Origin: Quadrisphaera setariae
GTDB lineage: Bacteria; Actinomycetota; Actinomycetes; Actinomycetales; Quadrisphaeraceae
Assembly: GCF_008041935.1 (NCBI RefSeq)
Contig: NZ_VKAC01000003.1
Coordinates: forward strand, 186,001 to 250,000
Length of the DNA: 64,000 nt
Reading direction: 5' to 3'
The notes under the pieces are model-generated. The model was not told the origin of the DNA, did no database searches, and saw only the letters and a program-made list of their open reading frames with translations. Position numbers and translations under genes: made by a program. Below, piece by piece: positions 1-7,900 of the stretch. Position 1 is the stretch's first letter. Every line of letters begins with the position of its first letter.

Positions 1-287
1 CGCAGCACGCCATCACCGTGAACGCGGTCGCCCCGGGCGAGATCGCCACCCCGCTGACCGGCAACGAGGACGCCGACGTGACCTCGGGCGGTGACGACGT
101 CGTCCGTCCGGGGGTGCCGCTCGGGCGCGTCGGCTCCGCCTGGGAGATCGCCGAGGTGGTGGCGTTCCTGTGCCGCGACGCGGCGTCGTACGTGACCGGC
201 GCGAGCATCCCCGTGGACGGCGGGATGCTGCTGCAGGCCGCCATGGGCGCCTCGACGCTCACCGACGACACGTGGCGCGAGGGCTGA
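1..287 (+). CDS. SDR family oxidoreductase, C-terminal fragment
   Basis: The 5' part lies outside the window; the frame is open from base 3 and stops with TGA at 285-287. The visible part reads NAVAPGEIATPLT, the substrate-loop segment after the catalytic YxxxK of classical short-chain dehydrogenases, and ends with YVTGASIPVDGGM, the C-terminal signature of FabG-like SDRs. It should be an NAD(P)-dependent dehydrogenase or reductase. The Rossmann glycine motif and catalytic triad are not in view, so the substrate cannot be guessed. The next gene starts 48 bp downstream from its own promoter. Confidence 0.8.
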   Translation, partial: QHAITVNAVAPGEIATPLTGNEDADVTSGGDDVVRPGVPLGRVGSAWEIAEVVAFLCRDAASYVTGASIPVDGGMLLQAAMGASTLTDDTWREG

Positions 288-322
288 GGGGGTCTCGGCG
301 GGCGCTCACGACCGCTGATCGC

Positions 323-328
323 TAGCGT
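323..328 (+). promoter_or_regulatory. -10 hexamer TAGCGT of the PRC-barrel gene
   Basis: TAGCGT lies 7 nt before the ATG at 336. This spacing would put the transcription start at or next to the start codon, giving a leaderless mRNA. The same arrangement recurs at several other genes in this window. Confidence 0.5.
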
Positions 329-335
329 TCGCGCC

Positions 336-689
336 ATGCCAGTGCGTGTGGGGAACATCCGCGAGTGGAGCGGCGAGGACGTGCTCGACGAGGCCGGCGA
401 CAAGATCGGCAAGCTCGAGTCGATCTACGTCGACACCGCCTCCGACCAGCCGGCCTTCGCCACCGTCGTCGTGGGCGTGATGAGCAAGAAGCTCGTCTTC
501 GTGCCCATCGACGACGCCGTGGTCGGGCCCGGGTACGTCAAGGTGAGCTACCCGAAGAACCGGGTCAAGGACGCGCCCTCCATCGAGACCGACGGGGAGC
601 TGCGCGCCGAGGACGAGGGCGACGTCTTCGCGCACTACGGCCTCACCTACACCGCGGCGCCCTCCGAGCGCCGCCTCGGCCGCCGCTGA
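336..689 (+). CDS. PRC-barrel domain protein
   Basis: A 117-residue soluble protein. Residues 5-75 fit a PRC-barrel fold (NIREWSGEDVLDEAGDKIGK, then alternating strands ending FVPIDDAVVGPGYVKVSYPK). The C-terminus is short and charged. PRC-barrel domains occur in photosynthetic reaction-centre H subunits, in RimM, and in small actinobacterial stress proteins; this one has the stand-alone form. No partner or reaction can be assigned. There is no Shine-Dalgarno in the 10 nt before ATG, and a TAGCGT hexamer sits 7 nt upstream, which suggests leaderless expression. A strong hairpin terminator follows at 721-759. Confidence 0.85.
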   Translation: MPVRVGNIREWSGEDVLDEAGDKIGKLESIYVDTASDQPAFATVVVGVMSKKLVFVPIDDAVVGPGYVKVSYPKNRVKDAPSIETDGELRAEDEGDVFAHYGLTYTAAPSERRLGRR

Positions 690-720
690 CAGCGAGCCGC
701 CCAGCACCGTCTCGACGCGC

Positions 721-759
721 CGCGAGGCCCTCGCCCCCACCGGGGGCGGGGGCCTCGCG
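721..759. terminator. GC-rich hairpin terminator
   Basis: A stem of 17 pairs (one G-U in RNA) at 721-737 and 743-759 encloses a five-base loop. It lies between the PRC-barrel gene and the convergent truncated-haemoglobin gene and could serve both strands. There is no U-tract, as is usual at this GC content. Confidence 0.7.
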
Positions 760-821
760 GCGTCCCCGCCCCTCCTCGTCCGCACACGCGCCGGAAAGTG
801 CGCCACCGGAACTCTCGTTCC

Positions 822-843
822 CGCACTTGCCGCGGAGAGTGCG
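822..843. repeat. Intergenic palindrome, GCACTT/CCGCGG family, degenerate copy
   Basis: CGCACTTGCCGCGGAGAGTGCG is a 22-bp imperfect palindrome with central CCGCGG and outer CGCACT/AGTGCG. Better copies of the same family occur at 13473-13550 and 17969-18080. It lies just beyond the haemoglobin stop codon, in a convergent spacer. A lone half-site (GGAAAGTGCG) is nearby at 793-802. Confidence 0.6.
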
Positions 844-863
844 AGCAGGGGGAGCGGGTGACG

Positions 864-1328
864 TCAGTCCTCGAAGGTGTTGAGCAGGCTGTGCGCCGCG
901 CGCTCCAGGTAGTCCCACAGCACCTCGTGCTGCAGCGGCGGCAGCTCGAGCGAGTCGACCGCGGCGCGCATGTGCGTCAGCCACGCGTCCCGCGCCGCCG
1001 GCCCGATGTGGAACCCCGCGTGCCGCATCCGCAGCCGCGGGTGGCCGCGGGTCTCCGAGTACGTGCCCGGGCCGCCCCAGTACTGCTCCAGGAACAGCGT
1101 CAGGCGCTCGCGGGCTCCGTCCAGCTGCTCCTCGGGGTACATGGGGCGCAGCAGCGGGTCCTCCGCGACGCCCTCGTAGAACGCGTCGACCAGCCGCACG
1201 AACGTCTCGTGGCCACCCACCGCCTCGTAGAAGCTCTGCTGCTCGGCGGGGACGGACCGGCCCACGCGCAGACCCGGGCGGACGCCCTGCGCAGGGCCCT
1301 GCTGGGGAGAGGAAGACGACGACGGCAT
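864..1328 (-). CDS. glbO: Group II truncated haemoglobin (trHbO type)
   Basis: A 2-on-2 truncated globin of 154 residues, binding haem and O2 and probably serving in O2 or reactive-species handling. The sequence [22 protein letters not shown] covers helices A-B with the distal-pocket tyrosine; LEQYWGGP carries the CD1 tyrosine; [12 protein letters not shown] includes the proximal histidine; and RDAWL supplies the tryptophan typical of group II. An N-terminal extension of about 30 residues, rich in Ser, Pro and Gln, precedes the globin. ATG 1328 is preferred; GTG 1331 is adjacent and would add one residue. It ends a three-gene operon: the SDR stop lies 10 bp upstream. Confidence 0.92.
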   Translation of the reverse strand: MPSSSSSPQQGPAQGVRPGLRVGRSVPAEQQSFYEAVGGHETFVRLVDAFYEGVAEDPLLRPMYPEEQLDGARERLTLFLEQYWGGPGTYSETRGHPRLRMRHAGFHIGPAARDAWLTHMRAAVDSLELPPLQHEVLWDYLERAAHSLLNTFED

Positions 1329-1338
1329 CACCCGTCCA

Positions 1339-2235
1339 TCATCGCCGCTGCCGCAGGCCCTCCTCGTGCGGCTGCGGGGCGAGCACGTTCCCGGGTCCGT
1401 TCGGGCGCTTGCCCAGGCTGAACCCGAGAGCCCGCATCGCCGGCCGTGACAGCAGGTCGAACACCCCCGGCGCGAGCCCGAACGCGGCCTTCATGGCGGG
1501 GTTGGCCCAGCCGGCGTCGAGCTCGCGGTGCCACGCCGCGGACCGGTCGGCCGCGCGCAGCACCTTCTCCGCCACGTGCTCCGGGGAGGAGACGGGGTAC
1601 GGCGGCCGGTTGCGCCGCCCGAGCACCGTGGCCGACTGGTCGTAGATGGGCGTGTCCACGCCTCCCGGCGCGACCAGGCTGATCCTGATCCCCGGCACGT
1701 CCCGGTTCTCCTGCTGCATGGTGCGGACCAGCCCGCGCAGCGCGAACTTCGACGCGTTGTACGCCCCCATCCACGGCACGGTGATCCGCCCGAGCACGGA
1801 CCCGACCACCACGAGGGTGCCCCCGCCCTGGTGCCGGAACGTCCGCACCGCCTCGGACGCCACGAGCGCCGCACCGAGCACGTTGGTGCGCAGCACCCCC
1901 TCGAGCACGTCCGCCGGCACCTCGTCGACGCGGCCGTAGGCCGCCACCCCGGCGTTCTGGACGACGACGTCGAGCCGTCCCCAGCGCTGCGCGGCGCTCG
2001 CGGAGGCGCGGCGGACGGCGTCGTCGTCGGCGATGTCCAGGGGAGCGACGAGCACGTCGGCGGAGCCGAGGGCGCGGCACTGGCGGGCGGCTTCCTGCAG
2101 CGGCGCCTCGGCGCGGCTGCTCAGCAGGAGGCGGTCGCCGCGGCGGGCGCACGCCAGGGCGGTCGCCAGGCCGATGCCGCTGCTCGCGCCGGTGATCCAG
2201 ACGACCCGCGGGCCGCCGGAGGGCTCAGGAGGCAC
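1339..2235 (-). CDS. SDR family NAD(P)-dependent oxidoreductase
   Basis: A 298-residue classical short-chain dehydrogenase. The Rossmann motif TGASSGIG is at residues 15-22, NAG near 90, the catalytic serine in VGSVLGRI, and YNASK supplies Tyr and Lys. A C-terminal extension of about 60 residues, ending basic and proline-rich, is typical of SDRs that act on lipids or large hydrophobic substrates, but the substrate is unknown. The GTG start at 2235 lies inside the 3' end of the upstream NAD-binding/DUF2867 gene (11-bp overlap), which indicates translational coupling. Confidence 0.9.
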   Translation of the reverse strand: MPPEPSGGPRVVWITGASSGIGLATALACARRGDRLLLSSRAEAPLQEAARQCRALGSADVLVAPLDIADDDAVRRASASAAQRWGRLDVVVQNAGVAAYGRVDEVPADVLEGVLRTNVLGAALVASEAVRTFRHQGGGTLVVVGSVLGRITVPWMGAYNASKFALRGLVRTMQQENRDVPGIRISLVAPGGVDTPIYDQSATVLGRRNRPPYPVSSPEHVAEKVLRAADRSAAWHRELDAGWANPAMKAAFGLAPGVFDLLSRPAMRALGFSLGKRPNGPGNVLAPQPHEEGLRQRR

Positions 2236-3871
2236 GGGACGGCTTCCAGCGCTCGTCGCTCTCCTTGACCGCCGCAGCGGCCGTGGCGATGTTGCGCTGC
2301 ATCCCGCCGAACACCACGCCGTGGAAGGGCTTGATGGCCTGCCAGTAGAGGAAGCCGCTCAGCCCCTTGGGGTGGAAGGTCGCGCGCTGGCGGAAGACCG
2401 TGCGGCCGAAGTCGTCGGTCTCCACGCACAGGTCGAGCCACGCCTCACCGGGCAGGCGCATCTCCGCGCGCAGGCGCAGCAGCTCGAGGTCGCGGATCTC
2501 CTCCACGCGCCACCAGTCGAGGGCGTCGCCGACGGTGAGGTCGTACGGGTTGGCGCGACCCCGCCGCAGGCCGGGACCGCCCACGCCGATGTCCATGAGC
2601 CCGCGCACGCGCCAGCCGAGCGACCACGAGTACCACCCGTTGACGCCGCCGATGCCCTCGATGACCGTCCACAGCTGGCGCGGGGTGGCGTCGACGGGGG
2701 AGGACCTGTCGTCGACGTACAGCGCGCCGCCGGACCAGTCCGGGTCGCTGGGGAGCGGGTCCGAGGGCGCGCCGGGGGTGGACGCCGAGCGCCAGGACGT
2801 CTGCACGTCGAAGTCCTGCACCCGGGCCAGGGCGAGCTTCATCGCCTCGTCGACGCCGAGGAGGCCGCCGGGCGGGTCGGGCACGTACGCGGTGATGTCG
2901 CGCTCCTTGACCACCACCTCGTGGACGATCGAGCCGATGAGGGCACCCGCGATGGTGTGCGGCACGGGCGTGACGAGGTTGACCCAGTGGCTCGACAGGT
3001 GCGGCGTGAGCACGGGCACCGGGATGGCGTACCGCTTGGGCAGCCCGGCGACCTTGGCGTAGCGCTGCATGAGCTGCAGGTACGTGACGACGTCGGGGCC
3101 GCCGATGTCGAAGCCGCGGCTCTCCTCGGGCGGCAGGGACGCCGCACCCACGAGGTAGCGCAGGACGTCGCGGACGGCGATCGGCTGGATCCGGTTGGCG
3201 AGCCACTTGGGCCGGATCATGATCGGCAGGCGCTCGGTGAGGTAGCGCAGCATCTCGAAGCTCGCCGAGCCGGACCCGAGGATGACGGCGGCGCGCAGCA
3301 CGGTCACCGAGACGCCGCTGGCCAGGAGGATGTCCTCCACCTCCTTGCGCCCGAGCAGGTGGGGCGAGAGCTCCTCACCGCTCGGGTAGAGGCCGCCGAG
3401 GTAGACGATGCGGCTGACGTGAGCCTCGCGGGCGGCCTTGCCGAAGATCAGCGCGAGGTGCCGGTCGCGGGACTCGAAGGTCCGCCCGCTGCCGAGGGAG
3501 TGCAGCAGGTAGTAGGCGACGTCGACGCCGTCGAGGGCGTTCGCCACCGACTCCGCGTCGGAGGCGTCGCCCTCGACCATCTCGACGTGCTGGGCCCAGG
3601 GCCGGTCGCGCAGCCGCTGGGGGTTGCGGGCGAAGGCGCGCACCCGGTAGCCGGCGGCGAGCAGCTCCGGGACGAGGCGGCCTCCGATGTACCCGGTGAC
3701 GCCCGTGACGAGCGCGAGCCGGCCCTCGCCGCGCGGGAGACCGGCGAGGTCGATGCGGGCGGGGACGGGGGAGTCCGCGAACGAGTCCGGGACGTCGGAC
3801 GAGCCGTCGGCCGCGTCGAGGGCGTCGGACGGTGCGGGCGCAGGCGAGGGGGTGCCGGGCGAGTCGGCCAT
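2225..3871 (-). CDS. NAD(P)-binding epimerase-like protein with DUF2867/SRPBCC-like C-terminus
   Basis: This reads as 548 residues from ATG 3871; in-frame codons further upstream run through a palindrome and look non-coding. Residues 1-45 are acidic and proline-rich. A Rossmann fold of the atypical SDR (NmrA/SDR_a5) type follows, with VTGVTGYIGGRLVPELL and then a YYLLHSLG segment. The C-terminal half (WTVIEGIGGVNGWYSWSLGW to the end) matches the DUF2867 domain usually fused to such reductases in actinobacteria. Its reaction is not established; membrane-quinone or lipid reduction has been proposed for relatives. It leads the operon with the SDR and truncated haemoglobin. Confidence 0.85.
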   Translation of the reverse strand: MADSPGTPSPAPAPSDALDAADGSSDVPDSFADSPVPARIDLAGLPRGEGRLALVTGVTGYIGGRLVPELLAAGYRVRAFARNPQRLRDRPWAQHVEMVEGDASDAESVANALDGVDVAYYLLHSLGSGRTFESRDRHLALIFGKAAREAHVSRIVYLGGLYPSGEELSPHLLGRKEVEDILLASGVSVTVLRAAVILGSGSASFEMLRYLTERLPIMIRPKWLANRIQPIAVRDVLRYLVGAASLPPEESRGFDIGGPDVVTYLQLMQRYAKVAGLPKRYAIPVPVLTPHLSSHWVNLVTPVPHTIAGALIGSIVHEVVVKERDITAYVPDPPGGLLGVDEAMKLALARVQDFDVQTSWRSASTPGAPSDPLPSDPDWSGGALYVDDRSSPVDATPRQLWTVIEGIGGVNGWYSWSLGWRVRGLMDIGVGGPGLRRGRANPYDLTVGDALDWWRVEEIRDLELLRLRAEMRLPGEAWLDLCVETDDFGRTVFRQRATFHPKGLSGFLYWQAIKPFHGVVFGGMQRNIATAAAAVKESDERWKPSRAS

Positions 3872-4239
3872 GCCGAGATCCTCCGCCGCACCACCCCCGC
3901 CCGCGACCCGACCACGGCTCCCCGCCCCACCTCCGCTCGTCGCGGGCCGGCCTGTGCGGCTCGGTTCCGACGTCTGAGGCGGATCGGCGACATCGGGGCG
4001 TGGCGCCGGTGCAGTCCAGGCCCCTTCGCTGCAGTTGACGCCCCTTCGCGGGCACCGATGGGGCGTCGACTGCAACGAAGGGGCGCCTCCTGCAGCTGTC
4101 GGCTGCTCGCAGCGTCCGCGGGCTGCCGCGGAAGCCGCTCGAAGGTCCGCAGGTGGCGCTCAGCTGCGTGATCGTCGCGGGTCTTGCATGCGGACGCTGG
4201 ACCGCCGGCGTGCAGGACCGTCGTGATCGCCGCGGAGCG
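3872..4239. other. 368-bp spacer holding one long inverted repeat
   Basis: Transcription from both sides runs leftward: mscS ends at 4240 and the NAD-binding gene starts at 3871. The only clear structure is the hairpin at 4021-4083. Apart from this I see no coding potential, tRNA or riboswitch. The rest should hold the promoter of the downstream operon, but no convincing -10 could be chosen. Confidence 0.6.
4021..4083. terminator. Long hairpin below mscS
   Basis: Arms 4021-4044 and 4060-4083 are complementary at 22 of 24 positions (one of the two exceptions is a G-T pair) around a 15-base loop. The motif CCCCTTCG occurs twice on the left side (4021 and 4041). Its position after the mscS stop suggests a terminator for the prolyl oligopeptidase-mscS transcript. 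Confidence 0.65.
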
Positions 4240-5445
4240 TCAGCGGTGGGGGGACGGACCGGTCGGGGGACCCTGGTTGCCGGGCGGCAGCGGTGGTCCA
4301 GCGGGCGCGGCGGCTGCGGACGCGGGGGCGGCTGCGGACGCGGGGGCGTCATCGGCGGGCTCGTCGGGATCGTCGACGGGGTGGCCGATGCCCTCGGCGT
4401 CGAAGCGGGCCTTGATGCGCCCCCGCAGCTCGCGCGAGACCGACCACTGCTGCAGCGGCGCGGTCCGCACCGCGATGCGCACCACCACCTTCTCCAGGCT
4501 CAGCGCCTCGATGCCCCACACCTGCGGCTCCTCGAGCAGGTGGCGGCGCCAGTCCTCGTCGGCGTGGAGCTGCTCGCCGACCTCGTCGAGGACCTCCGCC
4601 ACCCGGGCGGCGTCGGCCGTGTACGGCACGTCGATGTCGAGCACGGCCCGCGACCAGCCCTGCGACCGGTTGCCCACCCGCAGCACGTCGCCGTTCCTGA
4701 CGTACCAGACCGTGCCGTCCACGCCGCGCAGCCGCGTCACGCGCAGGCTCACGGCCTCGACGGTCCCCTGGGCGTCCGCGGAGAGGTTCACCGAGTCGCC
4801 GACGCCGAACTGGTCCTCGGCGATGATGAAGATCCCGGCGAGGAAGTCCTTGACCAGCGTCTGCGCGCCGAAGCCGACCGCGACGCCGACCACGCTGACG
4901 CCGGCGAGCAGCGGCGCGAGCGGGATGCCCAGCTGCCCGATGACCAGCAGGGTCACCACGGTCGTGACGACGGCGGTGGTGAGGCTGCGCAGCACCGAGC
5001 CCAGCGTCCGCGCCCGCTGGGAGCGGCGCTCGTAGGCCAGCGTGCCGCCGTGCGGTGCCGTGCTCGACTCCGAGGCGCGCGTCTCACGACCGCGTCCGGC
5101 GCGCCACCAGCGCGACTGGCCGGGCTGCGCCTCGCCGTTGGCGATCCGCTCCGCGAGCGCGCCGATCGCCCGGTGCGCCACGGCCCGCAGGACGACCCCG
5201 GCGATGATCACCAGGGCGATCCGCAGCAGCGGGGTGCCGTAGAGGACGAAGAACTGCGACCAGCGGACGTTGACGCCGATGTCGACGAGGAGTCCGCAGA
5301 ACGTCCCGTTGCCGGGGATGCACGGGACGGACGTGGCCGAGCTGTTGAACTGGTCGAGCTTCTCGACGGCGTCTGCTGTGGCCGACGGGGACGGCGACGC
5401 CGACGCCGACGCCGTCAGGACGTGGGTGAGGGCGGCTGCGATCAC
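4240..5445 (-). CDS. mscS: MscS-family mechanosensitive ion channel
   Basis: A 401-residue inner-membrane channel that opens under hypo-osmotic stress. Predicted order: a Ser/Pro/Ala-rich N-terminal segment, a TM near 68-90 (PLLRIALVIIAGVVLRAVAH), a charged loop, TMs near 150-200, and the pore-lining helix with the small-residue pattern GVSVVGVAVGFGAQTLVKDFLAG. The beta-domain (GDSVNLSADAQGTVEAVSLRVTRLRG) and C-terminal alpha/beta domain follow. The tail is Ala/Pro-rich and disordered. GTG 5445 overlaps the stop of the upstream peptidase gene (GTGA), so the two are coupled. Confidence 0.93.
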   Translation of the reverse strand: MIAAALTHVLTASASASPSPSATADAVEKLDQFNSSATSVPCIPGNGTFCGLLVDIGVNVRWSQFFVLYGTPLLRIALVIIAGVVLRAVAHRAIGALAERIANGEAQPGQSRWWRAGRGRETRASESSTAPHGGTLAYERRSQRARTLGSVLRSLTTAVVTTVVTLLVIGQLGIPLAPLLAGVSVVGVAVGFGAQTLVKDFLAGIFIIAEDQFGVGDSVNLSADAQGTVEAVSLRVTRLRGVDGTVWYVRNGDVLRVGNRSQGWSRAVLDIDVPYTADAARVAEVLDEVGEQLHADEDWRRHLLEEPQVWGIEALSLEKVVVRIAVRTAPLQQWSVSRELRGRIKARFDAEGIGHPVDDPDEPADDAPASAAAPASAAAAPAGPPLPPGNQGPPTGPSPHR

Positions 5446-7694
5446 GCGACCGCCCCGTCGTCGTCCTGGCCCAGCCGCAGACCGGTGTGCGCGGCGGCGA
5501 AGCAGAGCGTGTCAGCGGCCAGCTGCACCGACCGCGAGACGGCCCGGGCGCCGTGGCCGACGCCGGCCTCGCGCCGCAGCAGCGCCGGCCGGGTCGCCGG
5601 GTCGGAGCGGGTGGCGTGCTGCAGCGCCGCGCAGAGCTTGCGGGCGTGCAGCGGGTCGACGCGGGAGTCACCGTCGAAGACGGTGAAGAGCACCGCCGGG
5701 TACTCCACGGACGCCGGGTCGGGCGAGCACGCGTGGTAGGGGGAGTAGGCGAGCAGCCAGCCGAGGTCGTCGGGGTCGTTCGCGTCCCCGTACTCCGGTG
5801 ACCACGTGGCCCCCAGCCCGTGCAGCTGGTACCTGACCATGTCGAGCAGCGGCGCCGAGCACAGCACCGCGGCGAACGCCTGCGGCCTCTGCGTCAGCGC
5901 CGCCCCGACGAGCAGCCCGCCGTTGGAGCCGCCGCTGATGGCCAGCTGGGCGGGCGTGGTCCAGCCGCGCGTCGCCAGGGCGTCGGCCACGGCGAGGAAG
6001 TCGTCGAAGACGTTCTGCTTGGCGGCGAGCATGCCGGCGCGGTGCCAGTCCTCGCCCTCCTCGTTGCCGCCGCGCAGGCCGGCGACGACCCACACGCCAC
6101 CGGCCTCCACCCACGCCAGCGCTGAGGCGGAGTAGCCGGGCGTCATGGTGTGGCCGAAGCCGCCGTAGCCGTAGAGCACGGTCGGGGCGGGCTGGGCCGG
6201 AGCGGCGGCGTCGGGGGAGGAGAAGGCGTCGGCCCGGGCGACGGCGAGGGCGCGCACCACCGTGCCGTCCAGGCTCGTCACCTCCAGCTGGCGGGTGACG
6301 ACGGCGGGCAGCTCGCCCATCGACGCCAGCCCCGGGGCCGTCGACTCCACCACCAGCTCGGACGTGCGCGCGTCCCAGCGCAGCACGCAGGGGAGCTCAG
6401 CGGTCGAGGTCCAGGTGAACCACGCCTCGTGCCCGCCCTCCGGGCGTCCGCGCAGGCCGCCGAGGCTGCCCGCGCCGGGCAGCGCCACCGCGCCGCGCTC
6501 GCCGAGCAGCTGCTCCCCGCTGGCGAGGTCGTGCACGGTGAGCTGGGCGATCGCGTGCTGCGTCCACGCCACGAGCAGCAGCGGCTGGTCGAGCTCGGGG
6601 CCGTCGAGGACGGCGTAGTCCTCCAGCACGGCGTCCTCGCGCTCACCGACGAGGTCGCGCCAGCGGTGCGGGCCGAGGCCCTCAGCGTCGGTGGGGTCGG
6701 CGACGGCGAGCCGCCCGCGCGGCGCACCCAGGTCGGTGCCGACGTACAGGCGGCCGTCGCGGCCGACGCCTGCGCTGGTGTGCGCGTCCAGGCCGACGGC
6801 CACCTCGCGCAGCCGGGGCGCACCGGCTGCGAGGCCGCCGTCGGCGGCCAGGTCCGCGAGGTAGCAGTCCGACCGCGGGGACGTGCCCACCGACGTCGTC
6901 ACCGTCAGCCAGCGACCGTCCAACGAGGTGCCCACGCCGTAGTAGGTGGTGACGGGCAGGCCGGCGCCGAACACCTCGACGTCGCCGCCGTCGCCGGGCT
7001 CCGCGTCGGGGTCGGCGCCGACGCGGTGCAGCCAGACCCGGCGGTGGTACTTCTCCTCGCCCTCCGGGAGCCCCTCGGGGGCCAGGCGTCGGACGTAGAA
7101 GAACCGCGCGCCGTCCTCGTCGGACGCGGGCAGCCAGGACACGGGGGAGTAGCGGACCCGCTCGACCGGGCCGTCGACCACCTCCCCGGTGGCGACGTCG
7201 AGCACCCGCAGCACGCTCTCCTCGCTGCCGCCCTCGGACAGCTGGAACGCCAGCAGGTGGCCCTCCCGCGATGGCTGCCACGCGTCGAGCGTGGTCCTCC
7301 CGCTGGGGTCCCAGACCAGCGGGTCGACGAGGACCCGCTCCACACCGCCCTCGGTGACCAGCAGCTGCGGGTGGTCGCGCCCCGGGTCGCGGCGAGCGCG
7401 GAAGCACCGGTCCCCGCGCCACACCGGCGGCCCGACGGCCCCCGCCGACAGCAGCTGCGCGACCCGCGAGGCGACGGCGTCGCGACCCGGCCACGTCGCC
7501 TGCTGCGCCGCGAACAGCGCGTCCTGCGCGGCGGACCAGGCGCGGGTGCGCTCGTCGTCGGCGTCCTCCAGCCAGCGGTAGGGGTCGGCGACGCGGTAGC
7601 GGGGCGCGGCCGCGGGCAGCTCCTCGACCAGGTCGAGCCGCTCGGCGGGCGGGTACGCCACGGGGTCTGCGGGGGCGGAGGACGACGACGACAC
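5442..7694 (-). CDS. Prolyl oligopeptidase family serine peptidase (S9A)
   Basis: At 750 residues this is the usual length for S9A enzymes that cut short peptides after proline. The N-terminus RVADPYRWLEDADDERTRAW is the family signature. A seven-bladed propeller region follows (about 75-470) and then the alpha/beta-hydrolase domain. The catalytic serine is Ser590 in ISGGSNGGLLVG, the aspartate lies in DGDSRVDP, and the histidine in GVGHGA. There is no signal peptide, so it is cytoplasmic. TAAGGT at 7703-7708 (minus strand) is a probable -10 close to the start, with GGAGGC also near the GTG. Confidence 0.93.
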   Translation of the reverse strand: MSSSSSAPADPVAYPPAERLDLVEELPAAAPRYRVADPYRWLEDADDERTRAWSAAQDALFAAQQATWPGRDAVASRVAQLLSAGAVGPPVWRGDRCFRARRDPGRDHPQLLVTEGGVERVLVDPLVWDPSGRTTLDAWQPSREGHLLAFQLSEGGSEESVLRVLDVATGEVVDGPVERVRYSPVSWLPASDEDGARFFYVRRLAPEGLPEGEEKYHRRVWLHRVGADPDAEPGDGGDVEVFGAGLPVTTYYGVGTSLDGRWLTVTTSVGTSPRSDCYLADLAADGGLAAGAPRLREVAVGLDAHTSAGVGRDGRLYVGTDLGAPRGRLAVADPTDAEGLGPHRWRDLVGEREDAVLEDYAVLDGPELDQPLLLVAWTQHAIAQLTVHDLASGEQLLGERGAVALPGAGSLGGLRGRPEGGHEAWFTWTSTAELPCVLRWDARTSELVVESTAPGLASMGELPAVVTRQLEVTSLDGTVVRALAVARADAFSSPDAAAPAQPAPTVLYGYGGFGHTMTPGYSASALAWVEAGGVWVVAGLRGGNEEGEDWHRAGMLAAKQNVFDDFLAVADALATRGWTTPAQLAISGGSNGGLLVGAALTQRPQAFAAVLCSAPLLDMVRYQLHGLGATWSPEYGDANDPDDLGWLLAYSPYHACSPDPASVEYPAVLFTVFDGDSRVDPLHARKLCAALQHATRSDPATRPALLRREAGVGHGARAVSRSVQLAADTLCFAAAHTGLRLGQDDDGAVA

Positions 7695-7900
7695 GCCTCC
7701 CGACCTTAGGCGCCGGGGCCGACGCCCGGGGCGGGGTCGTGACCGCAGCCCGCTGTCCGTCCGGCCGCGTCCTCCGCTGGGGTCGGGTCGCTCCGGCGCG
7801 CCCGCTCGCGCGGCGCGCCCCCGCCGGGCAGGCTGGCGCCGTACTCTCCCCGACGCCAGACGACGCGCAGCCGCGCCCGCACCACCCCCAGGAGCTCCGC
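7695..7900. promoter_or_regulatory. Divergent promoter region, peptidase/malQ
   Basis: This 206-bp spacer lies between divergent starts. On the minus strand TAAGGT (7708-7703) is 8 nt before the peptidase start. On the plus strand TACTCT (7842-7847) is a candidate -10 for malQ, giving a leader of about 45 nt, with GGAG at 7891-7894 placed to act as Shine-Dalgarno. No operator dyad was recognised. Confidence 0.45.
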
